Assembly (NCBI RefSeq): GCF_017592825.1
Contig: NZ_JAGFMD010000001.1
Span: 124,001-188,000, forward strand
From: Roseivirga sp. E12
GTDB taxonomy: Bacteria; Bacteroidota; Bacteroidia; Cytophagales; Cyclobacteriaceae
Direction of reading: 5' to 3'
Length of the DNA: 64,000 nucleotides
Part shown: piece after piece, positions 28,576 through 37,404 of the stretch
Position numbering within the stretch: position 1 is the first letter of the stretch
How the letters are laid out: each line of letters begins with the position of its first letter
The notes under the pieces: generated by a model
Told to the model about the DNA's origin: nothing
Database searches by the model: none
The model's input: only the letters and a program-made list of their open reading frames with translations
Translations under genes and position numbers: made by a program

Positions 28576-30969
28576 CTATTTTTTACCTATGGTATTTTGG
28601 AAGAGCTTATAAATTCTCTTGTACTCGTCCGTCCAACTAGAGGGTGTTTGGAATCCGTGACTTTCAACTGGATAAAGTGCCATTTCCCAATCGTCCTTGC
28701 CGAGTTCGATGAGCTTCTGTGCTAAGCGGACTACATCTTGGAAGTGCACATTAGTGTCTACCATACCATGGGCAATCAACAAATCTCCTTCTAGGCCATC
28801 AGCAAAATAAATCGGTGAGCTTCTTTTGTAAGCGATCGGATCTTCTACAGGAGTATTCAAAATATTAGAAGTATAACCATGGTTGTAATGTGCCCAATCG
28901 GTGACCGATCTCAAGGCGGCTCCAGCGCTAATTACATCTGGGTGCTGGAACATTGCAAATAGGGTGATAAATCCACCATAAGATCCACCATACATACCTA
29001 TTCTATCTGACTCAATGCCATGCTCTTCTCTTAGGTATTTTGCCCCGTCAATTTGATCTGAAAGGTCTTTACCTCCCATGTGGCGATAAATTCCTGTTCT
29101 CCAATCACGGCCATAGCCTGAACTTGCACGATAGTCAATATCCAAAACGGTATAGCCTTGTGCCCTGAGCATGTTGTTAAACATGTACTCTCTCTGGTAA
29201 GTACTCCACCAGTAGTGAACGTTTTGGAGATAGCCTGCTCCATGTACAAAGATGACTCCTGCACCATTCGGATTTTCTGGCTTATACAACCTTGCATGTA
29301 CTGTTGCACCGTCTTCGGCAGTGAAAGTGACAATCTCTGGTTGGTACCAATCATACTGCTTAAAACCGTCTTGTAAGCTTTCTGTCAGTTGTGTTCTTTT
29401 AGCTCCTGGCTTATTCGCTTGAACAAATAGTTCATTCGGTCTGTCGATATAGGAGTGAAGCACTGCTAGTGTCTTCTCATCAGGAGAAAGTGTAACTTGG
29501 TTATTACCATCCTCAGTAGTTATCTGAGTGACTTTACCTCCCTTGACAGGCATACTGTAGAAGTGTCGTATACCAGGGTGTTTCATGTTGGCTGTGAAGT
29601 ACCACTTAGAACCATCTTTAGATAATGAAGGACCATATACCTCAAAGTTGCCGGATGTCAACTGAGTCTGTACCCCATTTGAAAAATCATGAAGGTATAA
29701 GTGCGAATAGCCTGACTTTTCTGACTGGAAGTAGATTGTTTTATTGTCAGGAAGAAATCCAAAAGTACCAGAACCAAATTCGCTTCCAATTCCAGGGCCA
29801 GCAATCCAAGCTTCATCTCTTTGTCTGTCTACCTCAATTAGGTCACCAGAATCAGGTAATAAGCGCATGATCCAGCGATCTTTGTTATCATGAGAAGCAA
29901 AGTGCACTACAGTGTACTGACCATCTTTGGACCAAAGAATGGTATTGGCAGAAACCAATCTTGGCTTAGCTTCTACTTCACGATCAGGATAATCCTTTAC
30001 ATAGTCAGGTAGATCAGAAATGCCCGGAAGTTTCTCTGTATCAAGCATGTAATGCTCATCATCTGCGATGTTGTAAATACCTATTTTGCTATGTCCTTGC
30101 TCTCCACCAACCTTGGTTCTGGCCCGAATGTCTGTGGTGTAACCTGACTGAGTTACATAGTTAGGAACGATTGTGTTTTTAGCGCCTTTTTCGGGAGCGT
30201 AGTAAACGCTAAAGCTCACGTATTTGCCATCTGGCGAAAGTCTGAGGTTTCTAACATTCGGAAGTTTTACAGATCCACGTCTACTGTTAGCACTTTGCTG
30301 CTGATTAGAAAAGTTACGGAAGCGATTTTGGTTGCGAGGGCGATTTCTCTGGTCTTTAAGGATGCTTGACGTCTCTAATTGATCCTTTCTTAGCCAGCTG
30401 TCTTGTTCTCTATTGCCTGAGTTCTGATTAGAATTTCTTCTGGCCGTTTGACCATCGTTTGATTCGATATTGAAGTTAGTAAGCTGACTGATCAAGCCTG
30501 TCTTTGTATTCACTGAAAACAAATTGTTTTCTGATACAAAAGTGATGACATCATTTGTATGAAATCGAGCATTGCTTTCTCGAGCATTGGTGGACGTGAT
30601 TTGGGTTTCGGCTTTAGACTTAATATCCATTGTGTACACATCACCACCTTTTACAAAGACAATTTTGCTTTCATTGTCATTGAAGACATAAGATGAAGGC
30701 CATCCCTCATTTCTGTCATCTGCTTTTTCTGGTGTACCTCCATTCTTACCTATTTTGTAAGTAGTGGCATTCCCCGAATCTTCAGGGTTCCAGTTGAAGA
30801 AAATAGTCTTACTGTCCTTTGACCAGCTCACACGAGATGGGGGAGTTCCTACAAACTTTGATTGGGATTGCATGATCTCCTCGACTGTCAAATCAGTGAG
30901 AGGTTTAGTCTGGGCAAATGAAGAAGTGACCCAAAGAACTATCGATAGAGATAAGAGAATCTTACGCAT
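28576..30969 (-). CDS. S9-family prolyl-oligopeptidase-like serine peptidase
   Basis: 797 residues with a signal peptide (MRKILLSLSIVLWVTSSFAQ). The N-terminal half is a beta-propeller of short WD-like strands, interrupted by an Asn/Arg/Gln-rich insertion around residues 170-230 (NSNQNSGNREQD, RNRPRNQNRFRN). The C-terminal alpha/beta hydrolase has the nucleophile GMYGGSYGGFITLFAM, the Asp-bearing AHGMVDTNVHFQDVVRL and the final His in VESHGFQ. This is the DPP-IV/acylaminoacyl peptidase group that trims peptides in the periplasm. It precedes ggt in a two-gene operon. Confidence 0.93.
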   Translation of the reverse strand: MRKILLSLSIVLWVTSSFAQTKPLTDLTVEEIMQSQSKFVGTPPSRVSWSKDSKTIFFNWNPEDSGNATTYKIGKNGGTPEKADDRNEGWPSSYVFNDNESKIVFVKGGDVYTMDIKSKAETQITSTNARESNARFHTNDVITFVSENNLFSVNTKTGLISQLTNFNIESNDGQTARRNSNQNSGNREQDSWLRKDQLETSSILKDQRNRPRNQNRFRNFSNQQQSANSRRGSVKLPNVRNLRLSPDGKYVSFSVYYAPEKGAKNTIVPNYVTQSGYTTDIRARTKVGGEQGHSKIGIYNIADDEHYMLDTEKLPGISDLPDYVKDYPDREVEAKPRLVSANTILWSKDGQYTVVHFASHDNKDRWIMRLLPDSGDLIEVDRQRDEAWIAGPGIGSEFGSGTFGFLPDNKTIYFQSEKSGYSHLYLHDFSNGVQTQLTSGNFEVYGPSLSKDGSKWYFTANMKHPGIRHFYSMPVKGGKVTQITTEDGNNQVTLSPDEKTLAVLHSYIDRPNELFVQANKPGAKRTQLTESLQDGFKQYDWYQPEIVTFTAEDGATVHARLYKPENPNGAGVIFVHGAGYLQNVHYWWSTYQREYMFNNMLRAQGYTVLDIDYRASSGYGRDWRTGIYRHMGGKDLSDQIDGAKYLREEHGIESDRIGMYGGSYGGFITLFAMFQHPDVISAGAALRSVTDWAHYNHGYTSNILNTPVEDPIAYKRSSPIYFADGLEGDLLIAHGMVDTNVHFQDVVRLAQKLIELGKDDWEMALYPVESHGFQTPSSWTDEYKRIYKLFQNTIGKK

Positions 30970-31108
30970 AACTTTTTTGAATGATTTTTCCCAAACATAA
31001 ATAAAAACCAGAGTAAAGTAATGTCAAATATTATGGATGGTCGGCTGGACCTTTTCTCTCTATTTGGGAGGTAAGGTTTTCATTTTGGGACAAATCTTCA
31101 CCATAAAA

Positions 31109-31128
31109 TTACTCTGCATACCGAGTAA
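31109..31128. promoter_or_regulatory. TTACTC-N8-GAGTAA inverted repeat, possible operator
   Basis: Perfect 6-base arms separated by eight bases, in the 246-base gap between the S9 peptidase and the response-regulator gene. It sits about 90 bases upstream of the regulator ATG (31216). The gap shows no other clear structure. Confidence 0.35.
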
Positions 31129-31215
31129 AATAGCTTAAGAATGTCTAAAGGCATATACCAGAGCTTCAGTGGTTTTTGGTACACTTTCGGCATTTGTCAC
31201 GCTAAACATCAGCAT

Positions 31216-31596
31216 ATGAAAAGGCAACTATTGATAGTAGATGACGAACGGAGTTCGAGAAGACTTTTAGAATTTCTTCTGGTGCCCTACTATAATGTGG
31301 TATGTATGAGTAACGGAAGCGATGCCTTGAAGTGGTTGAGTGAGGGGAATAGTGTTGATGTGATTATAACAGATTATGAAATGCCTATGATGAATGGAGT
31401 AGAGTTTGTTACTGCCGTAAGAAAAAGCACTATACTCTCTCATATGGAGGTGATTGTACTCTCAAGTGCAAGGTCAAATGAGCTTAACATCCAGTTCGAT
31501 GATTTGGAGGTAGGGGCATTTCTAAGTAAACCGGTTGACCCTAAGTCTCTCTTTTGGCGTGTGGAAGAGAGCTTGGGAAAACTGGTGACTCATTAG
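31216..31596 (+). CDS. Single-domain response regulator
   Basis: 126 residues from ATG 31216 (MKRQLLIVDDERSSRRLLEF); the longer frame from 31141 adds a 25-residue tail with no receiver features. The acidic pocket D9/D10, the phospho-acceptor D53 in VIITDYEMPMMNG, the Ser in VLSSAR and the Lys in FLSKPVDP (105) are all in place. It lacks an output domain, so it acts as CheY-like partner or in a phosphorelay. No histidine kinase is adjacent. Its end overlaps by four bases the end of a convergent sigma-54 regulator. Confidence 0.9.
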   Translation: MKRQLLIVDDERSSRRLLEFLLVPYYNVVCMSNGSDALKWLSEGNSVDVIITDYEMPMMNGVEFVTAVRKSTILSHMEVIVLSSARSNELNIQFDDLEVGAFLSKPVDPKSLFWRVEESLGKLVTH

Positions 31597-32951
31597 GCGT
31601 CTTCCATTTCTTTTATGTAACGATAGATACTCGATTTTCCAATATCCAGTTTATCCGCAACTAATAATACATTGTTGTCATACTTATCCAAGAAGTGCTT
31701 TATGATTTTGAAAGTATAATCACGCAGGGTCATTTCTTCAAACAAGAACTGACCTTCTTTTTGTAAAGTATTGAAGGTAATATCTACTTCTTCAATCACA
31801 TTATCATCGCACATTACTGCTGCCAATTCAATGATTGACTTTAGCTCTCTAACATTTCCCGGAAAAGGATAATTCATCAATTTCGACTGGGCTTCCTTAC
31901 TCAATTTTACCTTACCCATCTTGTTTTCCTTGATGAAGGCATTTAGGAAGTGTTCGGCAATTAATAAAATATCTTTTCCTCTTTCACGAAGAGGAGGTAG
32001 TTCGATCGGAATCCCTAAGAGACGATAGTAAAGGTCTTCACGGAAATTACCTGCCTGGACCTCTTCAGCCAAGTTTCTATGTGTAGCTACTATTACCCTT
32101 GTTTCAAACTTGACTACTTCATTGCCCCCAATTCTGGTAATCTCTCGTTCTTGTAAAGCCCTGAGTAATTTTGCTTGTAGACTAATGTCCATTTCACCAA
32201 TTTCGTCCAAGAAGATAGTACCTGTGTGTGCCTCTTCGAACTTTCCTTTTCTTCTTGCCAGGGCACCCGTAAAGGCGCCTTTCTCATGCCCGAAAAGTTC
32301 ACTTTCTATGAGGTTTTCAGGAATACTAGCAATGTTGACAGCTACAAAAGGTTTATCCTTTCTGTCTGAGTTATAGTGAATGGCCTTAGCAACCACTTCT
32401 TTTCCGGTTCCCGTTTCTCCAGTAATGGAAACAGTAATATTTGTTTTGACTGCTTTGGTCAGCAGCTTGAAGATTTTTTGAATCGCTGGACTTTCACCGA
32501 TAATGCTATTGTCAAATTCATATTTCTGTCCAACTTCCTCACGAAGATGAATGACCTCCTTGGTCAGTGCATCCTGTTTTTTTGCATTATTGATAGCATT
32601 CAACAATCGCTGGCGCGTCTCATTGTCTTTGGTAATATAATCGTAAGCTCCGTGCTTGAGGAGTTCAACAGCGGTATTGATACTTTCTTGAGATGAGACT
32701 ACAATGACGGGGATCTCAGGGTTATATGCCTTGATTGCTTTGAGTACTTCTTCGCCTGTAGTGTCTGGCAAAGAATAGTCTAGGGTAATGAGTGCTGGAT
32801 TTTCATGTAGATGGTCAAGACAATCCTTTCCATTGTCAAAGGTTCTTACTACGTGATCAGGGTTGAGTTCTGCCACATACTGAACAAGTTTCATATATAC
32901 TGGGTCGTCTTCGACCACAAAAATCTTTACCGGCTCGGGTATATATTCCAT
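31593..32951 (-). CDS. NtrC-family sigma-54-dependent response regulator
   Basis: 452 residues, with domains in the standard order. A receiver with D58 (TLDYSLPDTTG) and Lys108 occupies about 8-125; the AAA+ domain has Walker A TGETGTGKE (177-185), a full GAFTGA loop (225-230) and Walker B FLDEIGEMD; a Fis-like HTH ends LDIGKSSIYRYIKEME. It activates RpoN promoters when phosphorylated. The partner kinase is not in the window. Together with the receiver-less activator at 11021 it shows that sigma-54 control is used in this genome. Confidence 0.94.
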   Translation of the reverse strand: MEYIPEPVKIFVVEDDPVYMKLVQYVAELNPDHVVRTFDNGKDCLDHLHENPALITLDYSLPDTTGEEVLKAIKAYNPEIPVIVVSSQESINTAVELLKHGAYDYITKDNETRQRLLNAINNAKKQDALTKEVIHLREEVGQKYEFDNSIIGESPAIQKIFKLLTKAVKTNITVSITGETGTGKEVVAKAIHYNSDRKDKPFVAVNIASIPENLIESELFGHEKGAFTGALARRKGKFEEAHTGTIFLDEIGEMDISLQAKLLRALQEREITRIGGNEVVKFETRVIVATHRNLAEEVQAGNFREDLYYRLLGIPIELPPLRERGKDILLIAEHFLNAFIKENKMGKVKLSKEAQSKLMNYPFPGNVRELKSIIELAAVMCDDNVIEEVDITFNTLQKEGQFLFEEMTLRDYTFKIIKHFLDKYDNNVLLVADKLDIGKSSIYRYIKEMEDA

Positions 32952-33064
32952 CTATAATATTTGGTTGGGCACTAGGGGTGAAGATATCAATTATTAGAAG
33001 TTTAAAAAAGCAGATGTATCGAAGGACTAATCACTTTTTACTAATTTGATTCCAATCGTTTGAT

Positions 33065-34096
33065 ATGTCCATTAACAGATTAACAGTAAAGCAAACAAGA
33101 GCCTTCACCAAAGTCAGAAAAGGAGAAAGCAAAATCGGTGAGTTCATTCACACCTTGAACACGAATAAACTATCTGAATTGAAGAGTTTCAAAGAAAAAG
33201 GAGCTCAATTTTGTCTAATAGGAATTCCAGAGTGCATTGGTGTTTTGGGAAACTATGGCAATCCAGGTACGGAGCGCGCATGGGATTCTTTTTTATCTGC
33301 CTTTCTAAACGTTCAAAGCAACCGCTTCCTCTCAGGAAGTGAGTTTTTGGTGGCGGGTGTGGTCGATGTTGAGGATTTGCAAAGACAGGCGCTAGAAACA
33401 GAGTGCAATTCAGACTATTTCGCCCAAAAGATGCATGTGCTTTGTGAAAGCCTCGATGCGCTTGTAGCACCGATTATTGAAAGCGTTGTGCAGTCCGGCC
33501 TGATTCCCATCGTTATTGGTGGAGGGCATAACAATGCTTATCCAATCTTGCAGGGAGTTTCACTGGGCCTGAATAGAAGGCGAGGAGTCCATTGTATTAA
33601 TCTTGATGCGCATGCTGACTATAGAGCTTTGGAGGGAAGGCATAGCGGTAATGGCTTTTCATATGCGAAGAGTGGAGGCTTTCTGGATAAGTATCTTGCC
33701 TTTGGTCTCCATCAATCCTATAATGGAGAGCAGATGCTCAAAATGATGGATACGACTAAGAACGTACGATATCATTTTTTAGAAGATGTTGAATATTTGG
33801 ACAAGGATCTGTCAAAGGCACTAGAGTTCGTTTTTGATGAACATGTGCCTTGTGGCATTGAGCTGGATATGGATGCCATTCGTATGATGCCGAGCAGTGC
33901 AATATCACCTACAGGGTTTTCGGTCGAACAAGCCCGACAGTTTATTAGAAAGTCTGCAAAGGCCTTAAAAGTGGCTTATCTACACTTGCCAGAAGCTGCA
34001 CCTGATTCAGAATTAGATTCAAGATTGGTTGGCAAGTCGCTGGCTTATTTGGTTACCGATTTTGCCAAGGCAATCCATAAAAAAAGCCCAAAGTAG
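33065..34096 (+). CDS. Arginase/agmatinase-family hydrolase, formimidoylglutamase-like
   Basis: 343 residues. The manganese-binding blocks are GGGHNNAYPIL (His), INLDAHADYR (Asp-x-His-x-Asp) and GIELDMDAI (Asp-x-Asp), the arginase-family signatures. IPECIGVLGNYGNPGTERAWDSFL near the N-terminus is like formimidoylglutamase (HutG) and related Bacteroidota members. The likely reaction is hydrolysis of an amidino or formimino group to release urea or formamide. No other hut genes are nearby, so pathway assignment is not certain. Confidence 0.8.
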   Translation: MSINRLTVKQTRAFTKVRKGESKIGEFIHTLNTNKLSELKSFKEKGAQFCLIGIPECIGVLGNYGNPGTERAWDSFLSAFLNVQSNRFLSGSEFLVAGVVDVEDLQRQALETECNSDYFAQKMHVLCESLDALVAPIIESVVQSGLIPIVIGGGHNNAYPILQGVSLGLNRRRGVHCINLDAHADYRALEGRHSGNGFSYAKSGGFLDKYLAFGLHQSYNGEQMLKMMDTTKNVRYHFLEDVEYLDKDLSKALEFVFDEHVPCGIELDMDAIRMMPSSAISPTGFSVEQARQFIRKSAKALKVAYLHLPEAAPDSELDSRLVGKSLAYLVTDFAKAIHKKSPK

Positions 34097-34107
34097 AACT
34101 TTGGGCT
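34081..34107 (-). terminator. Rho-independent terminator of cyclophilin gene
   Basis: AGCCCAAAGT / ACTTTGGGCT (34085-34094 with 34098-34107), 3-base loop. On the minus strand a T-run follows (plus-strand A-run ending at 34085). It overlaps the 3' end of the convergent arginase-family gene, including its stop. Confidence 0.75.
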
Positions 34108-34128
34108 AATTCTTTAGAGCGGACTCGA

Positions 34129-34563
34129 TTAGTCTTCAATAATCACAATTTTTTCGATTTTGTCTCCTTGACGGATATCATCGATCACATCTAGGCCATC
34201 AGTTACTTTACCGAAGCATGTGTGATTTCTGTCGAGATGTGCAGTGTTGGTTCTGCTGTGGCAGATGAAGAATTGAGATCCTCCAGTATTTCTACCAGCA
34301 TGTGCCATGGATAACACGCCTCTGTCGTGATATTGGTTATCACCATCTAGTTCACAATCGATAGAGTAACCAGGTCCACCATTACCTATGCCGTTAGGGC
34401 ATCCACCTTGGATTACAAAATCAGGAAGTACTCTATGGAAATTGAGTCCATCGTAATATCCTTTCTTCGATAGATCAACAAAGTTTTTTACTGTATTAGG
34501 AGCGTCTTTTTCATAAAACTCCACTTTCATCAAACCTTTTTCAGTATGGATTTCTGCTGTCAT
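34129..34563 (-). CDS. Cyclophilin-type peptidyl-prolyl cis-trans isomerase
   Basis: 144 residues, the short PpiB-like length with no signal peptide. GYYDGLNFHRVLPDFVIQGGCPNG holds the catalytic Arg (FHRV) and the cyclophilin core, and SMAHAGRNTGGSQFFICHS is the second conserved block. It is a cytosolic prolyl isomerase. It is divergent from the DUF4442 gene at 34606 and convergent with the arginase-family gene. Confidence 0.96.
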   Translation of the reverse strand: MTAEIHTEKGLMKVEFYEKDAPNTVKNFVDLSKKGYYDGLNFHRVLPDFVIQGGCPNGIGNGGPGYSIDCELDGDNQYHDRGVLSMAHAGRNTGGSQFFICHSRTNTAHLDRNHTCFGKVTDGLDVIDDIRQGDKIEKIVIIED

Positions 34564-34583
34564 TTTAATTTCGTTATTTGACG

Positions 34584-34591
34584 CAAAAGTA
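34584..34591 (-). promoter_or_regulatory. Candidate -7 element for cyclophilin gene
   Basis: Minus-strand TACTTTTG matches TAnnTTTG exactly, 21 bases ahead of the ATG at 34563. No clear -33 TTG is seen at the right distance. Confidence 0.35.
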
Positions 34592-34605
34592 ACCTTTTCA
34601 ATAGA

Positions 34606-35055
34606 ATGTTCAGACTATCTCGACAACAGAAAATTAAGTTGATGAACTTTTACCCGCCATACGTAGGGGCTGGGATTCGTGTGAAGCACATAAGCCCTGA
34701 TTTTCTACGCGCTGAGATAGAAATGAAATTGCGGTGGTGGAACAAAAACCTTGTAGGGACACATTTTGGAGGGTCCCTTATGTCCATGTCCGATCCCTTC
34801 TTTATGCTGCTCTTGGTTCAAAAACTTGGACGTAACTACATAGTCTGGGATAAAGCTTCAAGTATTAAGTTTAGGAAGCCAGCGACTGGAAAAGTTACTT
34901 GTGTATTTCAAATCACCGAAGAGTTCGTAGATCAGGTGAAAGCAGATGTGGAAATTTTAGGCAAGAAGGACTATGTTTTGCCTTTGACTATCACTAACGA
35001 AGCAGGGGAAACTGTTTGTGAACTTGAGAAAACGATTTATGTTAGGAAGAAATAG
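34606..35055 (+). CDS. DUF4442 family hotdog-fold protein
   Basis: 149 residues. The sequence YPPYVGAGIRVKHISPDFLRAEIEMKLRWWNKNLVGTHFGGSLMSMSDPFFMLLLVQKLG has the DUF4442 pattern, a branch of the hotdog thioesterase superfamily, with the conserved GTHFGGSLMSMSDP helix start. Activity is unproven in the family. It is divergent from cyclophilin and convergent with the MaoC gene, ending 6 bases before its stop. Confidence 0.85.
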   Translation: MFRLSRQQKIKLMNFYPPYVGAGIRVKHISPDFLRAEIEMKLRWWNKNLVGTHFGGSLMSMSDPFFMLLLVQKLGRNYIVWDKASSIKFRKPATGKVTCVFQITEEFVDQVKADVEILGKKDYVLPLTITNEAGETVCELEKTIYVRKK

Positions 35056-35060
35056 TGCAG

Positions 35061-35525
35061 CTACTTAAAGTGATACAAGAATATAAACTCACCAGTAAAT
35101 GCTGGCTTTGGGTTATCCTTGATTTCAAGTTTCACATTCAACTGACATTTGGTAATACCACGAAGGTCAGCCAGTGCACTCAACTTCACCTTAAGCCTTA
35201 CTTCATTATCAACTAATACCGGTTGGTTGAACTTGAGTTTCTCAATACCGTAGTTGATCATCATTTTGATATTATTGATCTCTGCAATCTGTTCCCATAA
35301 GTAGGGAAGGAGGGAAACTGTGAGATAGCCGTGAGCGATTGTACTGCCAAAACCACCTTCCTTGGTAGCTCTTTCAGTATCTAAATGAATCCACTGGTGA
35401 TCAATTGTAGCATCTGCAAAGGCATTTATGCGTTCTTGATCAATCTTCAAAAATTCTGAGACACCAAGTTCTTTCCCGATGTACTGTTCGAATTCTGCAT
35501 GACTTCCAATTACTACTTTTGCCAT
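35061..35525 (-). CDS. MaoC-like (R)-specific enoyl-CoA hydratase family protein
   Basis: 154 residues. INAFADATIDHQWIHLDTERATKEGGFGSTIAHGYLTVSLLPYL contains the hydratase-2 motif, with Asp (FADAT-x-DHQWIH) and the His of AHGYLT. A hotdog-fold dehydratase acting on acyl-CoA is expected. A candidate promoter lies directly upstream, inside the tail of dinB. It starts 31 bases after dinB ends. Confidence 0.9.
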   Translation of the reverse strand: MAKVVIGSHAEFEQYIGKELGVSEFLKIDQERINAFADATIDHQWIHLDTERATKEGGFGSTIAHGYLTVSLLPYLWEQIAEINNIKMMINYGIEKLKFNQPVLVDNEVRLKVKLSALADLRGITKCQLNVKLEIKDNPKPAFTGEFIFLYHFK

Positions 35526-35545
35526 TCGTCTTTATTAATAGTAGT

Positions 35546-35574
35546 CAAAGTTAAATCTAAAAATCTAAAGTCAA
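35546..35574 (-). promoter_or_regulatory. Candidate promoter of the MaoC gene
   Basis: Minus strand TTG (35574-35572), 18 bases, TAACTTTG (35553-35546), the latter a full match to TAnnTTTG. It lies about 20 bases ahead of the ATG at 35525 and overlaps the end of the dinB coding region. Confidence 0.45.
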
Positions 35575-36648
35575 TTGATGACCTTCTTTTAAAAGTTGTA
35601 CTATTTCCCTTTTCTCGAAATTTGAACAAGTTATTCCCAGCAACCTAACACCAGAAGGAAATTCTTCCCAATTGATTTGTTCTAAAAGGTCAAACGACAA
35701 CGAAACAAGTTGATCTAGTGTACGGATTTCTTCCGTAAGTGATTGGCTTCTCGTGATTTGAGAAAAATCCTTGAATTTCACTTTCAATGTCAGTGTTTTG
35801 CCAAAGGTATTTGCCTTTTCGAGTCGCTTCATCACAGTAACCGCTATCGGCTCAAGTGCCAGTTTCATATCGACCAGTTCTATCAGGTCATAATCGAAAG
35901 TATTTTCAGCACCCAGAGACTTTCTTATTCTGTTAGGGTTGACGGGGCGGTCATCATTCCCTCGTACAATTTCATAGTAGAAGCCCCCTGACTTACCAAA
36001 ATTTGTAATGAGATCATCTTTTGACCAAGCTTTTAAATCCATGCCATTATTAATACCGAGGCTTCGCATCTTTTTGGCCGTTACTTTACCAACACCAAAG
36101 AATTTTTCGATAGCCAGTTGTTCTAGAAATGTTTCGGTCTTTTCGGGTCCAACCAGAGTAATGCCATCAGGTTTATTATAGTCGCTAGCAATTTTGGCAA
36201 TAAACTTATTGGTAGAGATACCGGCAGAGGCCGTAAGGCCAGTTTTTGCTTTGATGTCTGCTCGTATCGCCTTTGCAATCATTGTAGCAGACGAAATCCC
36301 CTTCTTGTTTTGAGTAACATCTAGGTAGGCCTCATCAAGAGAGAGAGGCTCTATCAGGTCGGTGTAAGTGTGAAATACTTCATGAATCTGATTAGAGACT
36401 TCCTTGTACCGTTCGAACCTTGGCTTAACAAAGACTATTTGTGGGCACTTCTGATAAGCTGTTACTGAGGGCATGGCCGATCTAACACCAAACTTTCGGG
36501 CCTCATAGCTGGCTGCCGCAACAACGCCTCTCTCTTTACTGCCACCAACAGCTACAGGTTTTCCCTTAAGCGCTGGATTGTCATGCTGTTCCACTGATGC
36601 GTAAAAGGCATCCATATCAATGTGAATTATTTTGCGATGACTTTCCAA
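35557..36648 (-). CDS. dinB: DNA polymerase IV (Y-family translesion polymerase)
   Basis: 363 residues. IIHIDMDAFYASVEQHDNPALKGKPVAVGG and LSLDEAYLDVTQNKKG hold the catalytic Asp/Glu residues of Y-family polymerases; TGLTASAGISTNKFIAKIASDYNKPDGI is the palm-finger block and the little-finger domain follows. It copies damaged templates with low fidelity. The C-terminus lacks an obvious QxLFxL clamp-binding motif at the very end (last residues are KEGHQLTLDF, where QLTLDF resembles it). No LexA-type operator was recognised. Confidence 0.95.
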   Translation of the reverse strand: MESHRKIIHIDMDAFYASVEQHDNPALKGKPVAVGGSKERGVVAAASYEARKFGVRSAMPSVTAYQKCPQIVFVKPRFERYKEVSNQIHEVFHTYTDLIEPLSLDEAYLDVTQNKKGISSATMIAKAIRADIKAKTGLTASAGISTNKFIAKIASDYNKPDGITLVGPEKTETFLEQLAIEKFFGVGKVTAKKMRSLGINNGMDLKAWSKDDLITNFGKSGGFYYEIVRGNDDRPVNPNRIRKSLGAENTFDYDLIELVDMKLALEPIAVTVMKRLEKANTFGKTLTLKVKFKDFSQITRSQSLTEEIRTLDQLVSLSFDLLEQINWEEFPSGVRLLGITCSNFEKREIVQLLKEGHQLTLDF

Positions 36649-36709
36649 TGGTTTTTAGACTTTGATACCGAATTTAGCAGTGAATTACAGAAATTTGTTT
36701 TTCGAAGGT

Positions 36710-36889
36710 ATGAAACGTAAGAAGAAGATTTTTGTGGCAATTGCCATCCTGTTTTTTATAGCAACAATTATTGTTGGGTATGATATTTCTACCAAAACCT
36801 CGTTCCCGGGCTCTAAAAAGTACCTTAAAGAATCTATCGCTCCTTCCGAAAAAGAAGTGAAAGATTCCATTAAAAGTGAAACAAAGTAG
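36710..36889 (+). CDS. Small single-span membrane protein
   Basis: 59 residues from ATG 36710: MKRKKKIFVAIAILFFIATIIVGYDIS is a basic N-terminus followed by one membrane helix, then a short acidic/polar tail. The longer frame from 36662 adds residues that look unrelated. It may lead a two-gene unit with the DUF2452-like gene 33 bases downstream. No family recognised; it is kept as a gene because of its clear membrane helix. Confidence 0.45.
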   Translation: MKRKKKIFVAIAILFFIATIIVGYDISTKTSFPGSKKYLKESIAPSEKEVKDSIKSETK

Positions 36890-36922
36890 TTGTAGAACTG
36901 CTTTAACAAAATAAAAGCAACA

Positions 36923-37396
36923 GTGAGCAAACCAGGTAAGAAAGTAGATGTGGATCAGGTTGACATGGAAAAGATGGCGGAAATGACAACGCCAAACCCT
37001 GGGACTATCGAGTTTCCACATACTGTTGGTGCAGCCATGATTAAGCCTGAAGATAAGGGCAAAATCAAGGGGCGATCACTCTCCGCCATGTATGAGCAGA
37101 CTGATATGGACATGAAACAGATCTATGATCAGATGCAGCTGCTTGCTCAACAAGCCAAAACGATCAAAGATAGAGTAGATGTTTCGGAGAGAATTTATCA
37201 AGCTCAAATGTCATTTCAGCCACTGATTGGGAAGGTATATCATTTATATATGAAAAAGGACCATAAAGATACGCTGTCCCTGATTGGACCGAAGGAGTGG
37301 GGAAGGTCTAAGCCTTTTGAGAAGTACATAGCCACCGTAAAATTACTAGCCGATCACACTTGGGATATTTTAGAAAAGGGAGAAGAAGAAATCTAG
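36923..37396 (+). CDS. DUF2452-like conserved protein
   Basis: 157 residues from a GTG start (SKPGKKVDVDQVDMEK). NPGTIEFPHTVGAAMIKPEDKGKIKGRSLSAMYEQTDMDMKQIYDQMQLLAQQAKTIKDRVDVSERIYQAQM is typical of the DUF2452 family: a conserved strand, then a long helix. The remaining helix reads SFQPLIGKVYHLYMKKDHKDTLSLIGPKEWG. Function unknown; cytosolic. It follows the small membrane protein and ends 136 bases before a convergent kinase. Confidence 0.75.
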   Translation: MSKPGKKVDVDQVDMEKMAEMTTPNPGTIEFPHTVGAAMIKPEDKGKIKGRSLSAMYEQTDMDMKQIYDQMQLLAQQAKTIKDRVDVSERIYQAQMSFQPLIGKVYHLYMKKDHKDTLSLIGPKEWGRSKPFEKYIATVKLLADHTWDILEKGEEEI

Positions 37397-37404
37397 AAGG
37401 GGAT

